A stretch of 17,623 nt of DNA from an uncultured Eubacteriales bacterium (lineage in GTDB: Bacteria > Bacillota > Clostridia > Oscillospirales > CAG-272): contig CAKSJC010000009.1 in assembly GCA_934462885.1 (NCBI GenBank), positions 1 to 17,623 of the forward strand, read 5' to 3'. The translations under genes were made by a program, and so were the position numbers. Shown piece by piece: positions 6,934 to 13,697 of the stretch. The notes beneath the pieces were generated by a model. The model did no database searches, was not told the DNA's origin, and was given only the letters and a program-made list of their open reading frames with translations. Position 1 is the first letter of the stretch. Each line of letters starts with the position of its first letter.

Positions 6934-8124
6934 TCAATATCTCTTCGGCATATTGGTCTGCTGATTCTGGATCTTTCCCTTGTTCAGTATATCGAGTATT
7001 TCGGCAAAATCATCTTCGGAGATCGGAGAATCTTCTTCTTTCTTTTCTCCCTCTTTCAAAGATTCGTCTGCTACGTTTACTTTTTCCTTTACACCGGCTT
7101 TGATCTTTCCGGAAGCTACCGGTTTTATTCTCTCCTCCGGCTTGCGTCCGAAATTTGAGCAAAGATCGTCCTTTGTCTCGAAACCCGTTGCAATAATAGT
7201 TACCTTCATCGTATCCTCAAGCTTTTCGTCGAATGCTGCGCCCCATATTACGGTTGCGTCTTCGGCAGCTTCTGAGCTGATGAGAGAAGAAGCTATCTCA
7301 ATATCATCAAGGCTGATATCAGGGGAAGCTGTAATATTTATAAGGATGCCTCTTGCCCCGGAGATAGTTGTCTCCAACAGAGGACTGGAAATAGCTCCGC
7401 GTGCGGCTTCGGACGCTTTATCTTTACCGGAAGCTTCACCTACACCCATATGTGCAAATCCCGCGTTCTTCATGATAGAAGTAACATCTGCAAAGTCGAG
7501 GTTTATGTATTCGGGAACGTTGATAAGCTCCGTTATGCTCTGAACACCGTGGCGAAGAACATCGTCAGCTACCTGAAAAGCGTTCATGAGAGTAATCTTT
7601 TCTCCGGCTTCTTTTAGCTTTTCATTCGGTATTATAATAAGAGAGTCAACATACTCTTTCAGCTTTTCTATACCGGCTTCAGCTTGATCCATTCTCTTTT
7701 TTTGTTCAAACGCGAACGGCTTTGTTACTATACCAACGGTCAGTATGCCCATTTCCTGAGCAATCTTTGCAACTATCGGAGCCGCACCTGTACCTGTGCC
7801 GCCGCCCATACCTGCCGTAACAAACACCATATCGGCACCTTCCAAAGCTTTTTTAATCTCTTCAGAGCTTTCTTCGGCAGCTTTTATACCTATATCGGGG
7901 CTAGATCCCGCGCCGTGTCCTTTTGTGATTTTTTCACCGATCGGAATCTTGGTAGTTGCGTTGGACTTTACGAGAGCCTGCATATCGGTATTAACAGCTA
8001 TAAAGTCAACGCCTCTGATATTTGATGTCATTCTGTTTACAGCATTGTTTCCGCCGCCGCCGACGCCTATAACCTTTATATTTACTCCGCTTTCATAATT
8101 ATTATCATCAAGTTCAAATGGCAT
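6934..8124 (-). CDS. ftsZ: Cell division protein FtsZ
   Basis: FtsZ is the tubulin-like GTPase that polymerises into the division ring. The 396-residue protein shows GVGGGGNNAVNRM (20-32), the tubulin signature MGGGTGTG (106-113), and the T7 synergy loop NLDFADV (208-214) whose aspartates complete GTP hydrolysis on the neighbouring subunit. The globular domain ends near 316. A short charged linker (about 318-367) leads to a tail, DDFAEILDILNKGK (371-384), then IQNQQTNMPKRY, that only loosely resembles the usual DDLDIPxFLR peptide which binds partners such as FtsA and SepF. The start is the ATG at 8124, eight bases after AGGAGG (8133-8138); an in-frame TTG at 8145 is upstream of that site. ftsA, its usual partner upstream in many bacteria, is absent. 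The gene ends the dcw cluster and has its own promoter region. Confidence 0.98.
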   Translation of the reverse strand: MPFELDDNNYESGVNIKVIGVGGGGNNAVNRMTSNIRGVDFIAVNTDMQALVKSNATTKIPIGEKITKGHGAGSSPDIGIKAAEESSEEIKKALEGADMVFVTAGMGGGTGTGAAPIVAKIAQEMGILTVGIVTKPFAFEQKKRMDQAEAGIEKLKEYVDSLIIIPNEKLKEAGEKITLMNAFQVADDVLRHGVQSITELINVPEYINLDFADVTSIMKNAGFAHMGVGEASGKDKASEAARGAISSPLLETTISGARGILINITASPDISLDDIEIASSLISSEAAEDATVIWGAAFDEKLEDTMKVTIIATGFETKDDLCSNFGRKPEERIKPVASGKIKAGVKEKVNVADESLKEGEKKEEDSPISEDDFAEILDILNKGKIQNQQTNMPKRY

Positions 8125-8132
8125 CTGAATGC

Positions 8133-8138
8133 CCTCCT
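8133..8138 (-). promoter_or_regulatory. Ribosome binding site fixing the ftsZ start
   Basis: AGGAGG on the - strand, eight bases before the ATG at 8124. It rules against the TTG at 8145. Confidence 0.85.
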
Positions 8139-8245
8139 TGTCCAAAAAACTTTGTTATTTATAAAGTTGATATTTTTAACACAAGAATTTTCCCATAATC
8201 TCACACGGGATATGTTTTTTCCGCTATATGCAGTGACAATTATCC

Positions 8246-8264
8246 TAATGTATATAATACATTA
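8246..8264. repeat. Perfect 19-bp palindrome in the ftsZ leader region
   Basis: TAATGTAT (8246-8253) and ATACATTA (8257-8264) are perfect inverted arms around a three-base centre. It sits 122 bases upstream of ftsZ, downstream of the strong promoter, in an AT-rich 268-base gap. It could be a protein-binding site or a weak RNA hairpin; no regulator is identifiable. Confidence 0.5.
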
Positions 8265-8308
8265 TAAGTTGAAAATTTGCAATACTTTTTTGAAAATTTC
8301 TTATGCAA

Positions 8309-8336
8309 ATTTTATATTTTCGAGTTATTCTGTCAA
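8309..8336 (-). promoter_or_regulatory. Sigma-A promoter of ftsZ
   Basis: On the - strand, consensus TTGACA (8336-8331) and TAAAAT (8314-8309) are separated by 16 bases. It lies in the gap between ftsQ and ftsZ and would give ftsZ a leader of about 175 bases, adding to read-through from the upstream dcw genes. A weaker candidate, TTGTGT with TATAAA at 15 bases, lies closer to the gene. Confidence 0.65.
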
Positions 8337-8392
8337 ATTATTCCTTTTAATACATTTTTTTCAATAAATTAACGGGCAAACCGCAAAAAACA

Positions 8393-9628
8393 TCATTTAC
8401 TGCCGGCATTCTCATATCTTACACTGGCTTGTCCTACTACCGACAGATCTATTTTTGCATATCTTTTTTTATCAAACTCTTCATTGTTTACCGTATTGTA
8501 AGCCATGCGAAGTTTTAAGTCAACGTCGCTCTCTTCTCCTAAATAAAGATCATATTTTCCAGAAAATATCAATGAAATATTGTATTCATCTGACAGATTA
8601 ATCTCGTTTATATCTCCCGTCTCACCGAATACTGAAGTTTCAATTCCCGATAAAACGTTTCTGATGAATCTCTCGTCTCTTTGGTTTGTAAATGAAATCG
8701 TACGTCCTGCTACGGAATAGCTTACTTCAGGCAAAATCAAATATGTAAGCCCTTCGCTTTCAGCCTCTTCTTTTGAAGTCTTTTCGAGAACCCTGAGTCC
8801 GGAGGATAGTTTCAAGTAATCGCCGTAAACGTTAACATAATATGACGGTGTATCGTCTGTCGCATCAATTATAACGGTTTTCGGCATTATCCGCGTTATC
8901 TGCGCGCTTTTTATATACGGACAAAGAAACATTATATTTTCTTCGGCGTTTTCGGTATTAAATGAGTAAAGACTGTCTCCTATCTCAAATCCCACCGCCT
9001 CTGCTATCTCGTTTTCGGAATAAATCTCCGATCCTGATACATTGATGGTTTTTATTACAAAAAACAACTTGAATACAAGCAATGCAAAAACAAGTGTCAC
9101 GGCAACTAACAAAAGCGCCGTAATAAGAGCGTGTTTATACTCGGAAAATTTTTTTCCGGCGACAGCGCGCCCTTTTGCGATCCTTTCGTCCCGTTCTCTG
9201 CGTTCCTCAAGAGATTCAAAAAAGTTTACAACTCCGTCAAGAATCATCTTAAACGGTCTTTTGCTTTTTTCCTTTGCCGCAGCAGAGCTTCCTGCACCCA
9301 CTCCTGACATTCTGTTCGGTCTGTAAATATATTCTTTTCTATCCTCTCCGCGTGCGGCATAACTTCTTTTGATTCTGCCGCTTCCGCTGTTTTTTCTTAT
9401 TTCAGTATATGGATGAGCCTCGCAATATTCTCTGTATCTCGCCAGCTGATTCTCCGCAAAAGCCTTTCCGTATGCCCTCTCCCGACCTATTTTTTTCTCT
9501 TTCGCCGAAGAATATCTCTCTGTTCCGTACAGCCTGTGCATCTCCTCGGCTTTCAAACTTTTGGGGCATATTCGGTCATAGATATACATAGCATCGGGCG
9601 CTTTTCTGTATTTGTTTATGTTATCCAT
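8393..9628 (-). CDS. ftsQ: Cell division protein FtsQ/DivIB with long basic N-terminal tail
   Basis: FtsQ (DivIB in Gram-positives) is a bitopic septal protein that couples FtsL and DivIC/FtsB to the synthases FtsW and PBP. The 411-residue protein has one membrane helix (about 167-189), then a POTRA domain (about 191-258) starting VIKTINVSGSEIYSENEI, where family members bind partners, followed by the extracytoplasmic beta domain to the C-terminus. The cytoplasmic part before the helix is about 166 residues, rich in Lys, Arg, Glu and Tyr, and longer than in most family members. The ATG at 9628 has a GGATGGGG stretch upstream, an imperfect ribosome site. It lies 36 bases after the murG stop, in the standard order murG-ftsQ-ftsZ. 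Confidence 0.9.
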   Translation of the reverse strand: MDNINKYRKAPDAMYIYDRICPKSLKAEEMHRLYGTERYSSAKEKKIGRERAYGKAFAENQLARYREYCEAHPYTEIRKNSGSGRIKRSYAARGEDRKEYIYRPNRMSGVGAGSSAAAKEKSKRPFKMILDGVVNFFESLEERRERDERIAKGRAVAGKKFSEYKHALITALLLVAVTLVFALLVFKLFFVIKTINVSGSEIYSENEIAEAVGFEIGDSLYSFNTENAEENIMFLCPYIKSAQITRIMPKTVIIDATDDTPSYYVNVYGDYLKLSSGLRVLEKTSKEEAESEGLTYLILPEVSYSVAGRTISFTNQRDERFIRNVLSGIETSVFGETGDINEINLSDEYNISLIFSGKYDLYLGEESDVDLKLRMAYNTVNNEEFDKKRYAKIDLSVVGQASVRYENAGSK

Positions 9629-9664
9629 AGATCAAACCCCATCCTTTACTTTTTTATCTGTTTA

Positions 9665-10798
9665 TTATTTTTTTGAGCGTACAAGCTCGCAAATATCCTT
9701 ATAGATAAGCTTATTTGAATCCGGAACTGCAAACTGTCTTATTTTTTTACTCATCTCTGCTCTTATCTGTTCTCCCTCGGGTGAGAGAAGTTTCTCAACT
9801 TCCGCGATAAGAGGTTTTGCTCCGTCCGCAAGCTCTTTTTCTTCAAAAAGACCCGCTGCTCCTGCGCCGTATAAAACCTTTGCATTCTTATACTGATGAT
9901 TTTCGGCGACGTTTGGCGACGGAATAAAAATAGCGGTTTTTCCGGTTATTGCAAGTTCCGAAACCGTCATCGCTCCCGCGCGGTTTATTGTCAGATCGGC
10001 TGCCGCCATTTTCACCGGCATATCATATATATACTCGCAAAGCTCAATATTTTTGCATTTATCAAGTCCCATTTCCTTAAACTGCGACGTGCAGAGTTCA
10101 AGCTCGATAGCCCCCGTCGCATGGATATGGTAAACTTCCGGATGCTTTGAGGTGTATTCCCGCATCAACGCAAGGATCGCGTCGTTTACTTTCTCGGCTC
10201 CCATACTTCCGGCGTATGAGAGGATCACATATTTATATTTATCCGTTATCCCGAGTTTTTTTCTTGCTTCTTCGCGAGTGAGCGAGGTAAATCCTCCCAT
10301 TACGGGATTTCCCACCATCATGAGTTTTTTCTTCGGACAGGAAAGCGTGTCGCCTGTCTTTTCAAAATTCAGGTATATCCTATCGACATGACGCTGGAGC
10401 ATTTTCACGGCTACTCCCGCTATCGCGTTTGATTCATGAAGCGCTGTCGGAATACCCATTTCTGACGCCGCCTTTACAACGGGCCACGAGACGTATCCTC
10501 CTGTTCCGATAACGACATCGGGCTTAAATTCTTCTATTATCTTCTTTGCTTTTTTAGGAGAAGTAAGCGCCAAATACGCAGCTTTCAGGTTTTTGGGTGT
10601 GAAACTTCTTTTTATTCCCTGGACTTCAACATAGTATATGGGATATCCCGCTTTCGGGACAATTTTATGTTCAATTCCTTTTTTTGTTCCAACGTAAGCA
10701 ATCACTGAATCGGGATCGTTTTGTTTTATCGTATTCGCAATAGCAAGAGCGGGATTTACATGTCCACCCGTTCCGCCGCCGGTCATAAGAACTCTCAT
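9665..10798 (-). CDS. murG: Lipid II synthase MurG (GlcNAc transferase)
   Basis: MurG transfers GlcNAc from UDP-GlcNAc to lipid I on the inner membrane face, giving lipid II. The 377-residue GT-B protein begins MRVLMTGGGTGGHVNPALAI, with the glycine loop (7-12) and His13 that mark the acceptor side. TGGYVSWPV (99-107) and HESNAIAG (121-128) follow in the N-terminal domain. The second glycine-rich loop reads AGSMGAEKVN (196-205) where GGSQGA is common. The donor-site block NRAGAMTVSELAITGK (272-287), PSPN and NHQYKNA (300-306) is intact. Length is a little above the usual 355-365. GGAG lies six bases before the ATG at 10798. It stands 64 bases after ftsW. Confidence 0.97.
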   Translation of the reverse strand: MRVLMTGGGTGGHVNPALAIANTIKQNDPDSVIAYVGTKKGIEHKIVPKAGYPIYYVEVQGIKRSFTPKNLKAAYLALTSPKKAKKIIEEFKPDVVIGTGGYVSWPVVKAASEMGIPTALHESNAIAGVAVKMLQRHVDRIYLNFEKTGDTLSCPKKKLMMVGNPVMGGFTSLTREEARKKLGITDKYKYVILSYAGSMGAEKVNDAILALMREYTSKHPEVYHIHATGAIELELCTSQFKEMGLDKCKNIELCEYIYDMPVKMAAADLTINRAGAMTVSELAITGKTAIFIPSPNVAENHQYKNAKVLYGAGAAGLFEEKELADGAKPLIAEVEKLLSPEGEQIRAEMSKKIRQFAVPDSNKLIYKDICELVRSKK

Positions 10799-10862
10799 GT
10801 CTACTCCGTAAGTTTGAATTTATCATATTCCGCTCATACACGCCGCTTGTAATGATGTGTTT

Positions 10863-12491
10863 TTACAGTCCCGCGTCTCGCATAAGAGCGTCTCGTTCAA
10901 TATCCGATTTTTTTCGGTAGAATTGCTTTGATATCGCAAGCAACACTCCCATTTCTATCATCAAAACAACAAGCGATGATCCTCCGTATGAGAAAAACGG
11001 AAGCGTTATACCGGTATTCGGGATCATATCAGACGCGACGCACATATTCAGAAACGCCTGAAGTCCCACGTGAGTCGTGATGCCAAACGCCGTAAGCATG
11101 GTAAATTTATCCGGCGCTCTTTGCGCTATAACGTATCCTCGCCAAATAAAGAGAAGGAAAAGTAAAATAAGTCCAATCGCTCCTATGAATCCGAGTTCCT
11201 CGCACCATACGGAAAAAATAAAGTCCGTATGCGCCGCCGTCAGGTAGCTGAACTTTTGACGGCTCGCTCCGATTCCTACGCCGAACAGTCCTCCCGAACC
11301 TATCGCATAAATGCTCTGCGTAGTCTGATAAAGTTCATCAAGCTTATCTGCGTTTTCATCTGTAAAGGTCGTAATTCTTTCCAAGGCGTATGAGTTCATG
11401 AGAAGAAACGCGCTTACCGCGACTATTCCCGCCGGAATAGCGGTTTTAAGAAGCCACGACATTTTACATCCTCCGACTATGAGCATCGCAAAACCGATAA
11501 GACCTACGATGACTGTTCCGGAAAGATGTTTTCCGACCAGTACAAGGAGACAGGCGCATCCGAGGATGGCGAGCGGAAAAAACGTATTCCACCAGTATCT
11601 GCCTCTTCCAAGTCTCTGATCTGACATTTTTTCTTCGTATTTATCCATATACCACGCAAGCGTTAGGATAATAGAAACTTTCATAAGTTCGGACGGCTGG
11701 ACGTTAAAAAATCCGAAATCTATCCAGCGCATTGTAACGCCCTCTTCGGTTCCGATAAACAAAACCGCTATGAGCAGGACTGCCGACACTCCGTAAGCAA
11801 CAAGAGGCGCCCATGATTTATACCATTTTATAGGGAAAACTATCATTATAGTCATAAAGACGGCGCCGATTATTACAAACTGTATTTGACTTTTTATATA
11901 TGTGTTGCTTTCATATCCTTTTGCAAGGGCGTATGGATAGCTTGCGCTGAAAACCGTAATGCTTCCAAGCGCTATCAATGCTATGATGATAATGAGCATA
12001 GGGATATCAATGCCGCCTTTTACGCGGACGATATTTTTCTGCCATTCGTTTTCGCGGCGCTCTTCGACCAACTCTCTTTTTTTCTGACGTTCGAGTTTTT
12101 TGTTTTCTTTTAGCGTCATTGACATATTTCTGCGCTCTCCGTCTACACGTCTTGCGCCTGTCATTGTTCTGCCGGAGTTTCTCGCAGCAGCGCTCTTACC
12201 GACAGTGAAGCTGTACCCGTTATTTACGCTTCTCTCGTGGTGTCTTTGATTTGACAAATAACTTTCACTGTTTTTTTCGCTGTATTTCTCAGCATTAGTA
12301 TTTATCGACACTCCGCTTCTGTAAGTGCTGCTTCGGGCGTTTTTGTCGGTCGATATGCGTGAGGCGGTACTGTTGCGAAGTGTGTTTCCGCTGCTTTCCG
12401 CGCTGCTCTTATAGCTTACACGTGAGTTTGCAACACTCTCCGGGCGTCTTCGCGCACGGCTTTGAGTACCGTTCCTGCTATATTCGCTCAT
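10863..12491 (-). CDS. ftsW: FtsW/SpoVE-family lipid II polymerase with long N-terminal tail
   Basis: FtsW is a SEDS-family peptidoglycan glycosyltransferase that polymerises lipid II with a class B PBP. The 542-residue protein has a polytopic SEDS core from about 162 to 522. It contains MRWIDFG and QPSELMK (254-271), SGGLFGVGIGASRQK (399-413) followed by TDFIFSVWCEELGF (422-435), and NTGITLPFFSYGGSS (492-506). Two features are unusual. First, a Ser/Arg/Asn-rich cytoplasmic tail of about 160 residues precedes the core; usual members have 10-30. Second, the PDxGT motif that holds the catalytic Asp is KHLSGT (321-326). An AGGAGG site six bases before the ATG at 12491 supports the long start. 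FtsW and the sporulation paralogue SpoVE cannot be told apart here; dcw position favours either. Confidence 0.93.
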   Translation of the reverse strand: MSEYSRNGTQSRARRRPESVANSRVSYKSSAESSGNTLRNSTASRISTDKNARSSTYRSGVSINTNAEKYSEKNSESYLSNQRHHERSVNNGYSFTVGKSAAARNSGRTMTGARRVDGERRNMSMTLKENKKLERQKKRELVEERRENEWQKNIVRVKGGIDIPMLIIIIALIALGSITVFSASYPYALAKGYESNTYIKSQIQFVIIGAVFMTIMIVFPIKWYKSWAPLVAYGVSAVLLIAVLFIGTEEGVTMRWIDFGFFNVQPSELMKVSIILTLAWYMDKYEEKMSDQRLGRGRYWWNTFFPLAILGCACLLVLVGKHLSGTVIVGLIGFAMLIVGGCKMSWLLKTAIPAGIVAVSAFLLMNSYALERITTFTDENADKLDELYQTTQSIYAIGSGGLFGVGIGASRQKFSYLTAAHTDFIFSVWCEELGFIGAIGLILLFLLFIWRGYVIAQRAPDKFTMLTAFGITTHVGLQAFLNMCVASDMIPNTGITLPFFSYGGSSLVVLMIEMGVLLAISKQFYRKKSDIERDALMRDAGL

Positions 12492-12497
12492 GCCGCG

Positions 12498-12503
12498 CCT
12501 CCT
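12498..12503 (-). promoter_or_regulatory. Ribosome binding site confirming the long ftsW start
   Basis: AGGAGG on the - strand six bases before the ATG at 12491. It is the best ribosome site near the gene and supports translation of the whole N-terminal tail. Confidence 0.8.
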
Positions 12504-12507
12504 TTAT

Positions 12508-12537
12508 GTAAGTATACTTATTGCTTATATTACTTAC
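12508..12537. repeat. Inverted repeat just upstream of ftsW
   Basis: GTAAGTA (12508-12514) and TACTTAC (12531-12537) are perfect inverted arms with a 16-base loop. Within the left arm lies a 12-bp self-complementary TAAGTATACTTA (12509-12520). It sits in the 74-base mraY-ftsW gap just upstream of the ribosome site and could form an RNA hairpin or bind a protein. Confidence 0.4.
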
Positions 12538-12565
12538 TTCTCAAGTTAATTCAAATTTACTGTAT

Positions 12566-13576
12566 TTATTTATTTAATCCGAAAAACAGTGCAAGTATTG
12601 AAGCCGCCGCAGTTATTATTACCGCCACTGTGACTATCTTTATTTCGGACCAGCCGCATTTTTCAAAATGATGATGTATAGGACTCATCTTAAAAAGTCG
12701 TTTGCCATGAGTAAGCTTAAAATATGTCACTTGAAGCATAACCGAAGCTGTTTCTATAATATAAACAATTCCGAATATCAATACGATAAGAGGGTTATTA
12801 AGCATGAACGCTCCGCCTATGACAAGCCCCCCCAGAAAAAGAGAACCGGTATCACCCATGAACACTCTCGCCGGATAGAAATTATATACGAGGAATCCGC
12901 CGCAAGACCCGACCAAGATCCCGCCGAGGAGAAGAAGTCCGCCGTCAGGTTCAGCCATCCCCATAAGATATCCGGATGCAATGAAGAACAGCCCCACAAC
13001 TAGAGTAACTCCGGAACAAAGCCCGTCTATACCATCGGTAAGATTTACGCTGTTCATAACTCCGGTGATAAGTATCATCGAAATGATGTAGTAGAATATC
13101 CCAAGCTCAACAGTTGCCCCGAAAAACGGAATATACATAGTTGTTTTCAATCCGCATACAAGAGTCATTCCGAGAAGATAAAGAGCCGCCGCTATCACCT
13201 GAAGCGTAAATTTCTGCAGAGCAGTCAGACCCTCGTTTTGTTTCTTCTTGAGCTTTGCAGCGTCGTCAACCGAACCGATAAGGCCGCCTGCCACGCCAAG
13301 CCCAAGAGTAAAGGCAAAAGGAAGAGCTGCTCTTATTCCGTCAATGACGCCTATATAGACAGATCCGGCAATCCCGACTGCGGCTGATGCAATAATAAAC
13401 GCAATCCCTCCCATTGTCGGAGTTCCTTCTTTACTTTTGTGCCAGCGCGGACCTATATCAAGAATAGTCTGCCCCATTTTATGGCTTTTAAGAATTGGGA
13501 TGAGCTTTTTCGAGATAAGGACACATCCGATAAATGTAATAAGAAGCGCTGCGACGCACAATATATTGTAATTCAT
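12566..13576 (-). CDS. mraY: Phospho-MurNAc-pentapeptide translocase MraY
   Basis: MraY joins phospho-MurNAc-pentapeptide to undecaprenyl phosphate to give lipid I at the inner membrane. The 336-residue protein is polytopic (about ten helices) and carries all family motifs: KEGTPTMGG (49-57), DDAAKLKKKQNEGL (104-117) with the metal-binding aspartate pair, NSVNLTDGIDGL (175-186), ARVFMGDTGSLFLGG (236-250), and SPIHHHFE (298-305). Length is typical of Firmicutes MraY (about 320-325). The ATG at 13576 has no convincing ribosome site; CCGGG, the only purine-poor candidate, lies inside the right arm of a 12-bp inverted repeat. It follows murF after a 121-base gap, long for this operon. The next gene downstream is ftsW rather than the expected murD. 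Confidence 0.98.
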   Translation of the reverse strand: MNYNILCVAALLITFIGCVLISKKLIPILKSHKMGQTILDIGPRWHKSKEGTPTMGGIAFIIASAAVGIAGSVYIGVIDGIRAALPFAFTLGLGVAGGLIGSVDDAAKLKKKQNEGLTALQKFTLQVIAAALYLLGMTLVCGLKTTMYIPFFGATVELGIFYYIISMILITGVMNSVNLTDGIDGLCSGVTLVVGLFFIASGYLMGMAEPDGGLLLLGGILVGSCGGFLVYNFYPARVFMGDTGSLFLGGLVIGGAFMLNNPLIVLIFGIVYIIETASVMLQVTYFKLTHGKRLFKMSPIHHHFEKCGWSEIKIVTVAVIITAAASILALFFGLNK

Positions 13577-13581
13577 TTGTT

Positions 13582-13657
13582 TTACCCGGCTTAAATAGAT
13601 TTTTCAAATATATATCTTTTTAGAGCGTTTTGCCCGCTTGTCATATAAGCCGGGTAA
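13582..13657 (-). promoter_or_regulatory. Long-range hairpin in the murF-mraY gap, next to the mraY start
   Basis: TTACCCGGCTTA (13657-13646 on the - strand) and TAAGCCGGGTAA (13593-13582) are perfect 12-base inverted arms separated by 52 bases. The second arm ends five bases before the mraY ATG, covering where a ribosome site should be. Smaller pairings (AGCG/CGCT and AGAT/ATCT) are possible inside the loop. It is not followed by a T run, so translational control or RNA processing is likelier than termination. Confidence 0.55.
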
Positions 13658-13697
13658 CTACGCTTCTTTGTTTTTACGCTTTTTACCGTTTTTCCTT

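Noticed and set aside
6980..7543. 187-codon open frame on the + strand opposite ftsZ
   Set aside because: Ser/Phe-rich shadow frame created by the codon use of ftsZ; no ribosome site or recognisable domain.
8125..8145. FtsZ start at TTG 8145
   Set aside because: It lies upstream of the AGGAGG site that is correctly spaced for the ATG at 8124.
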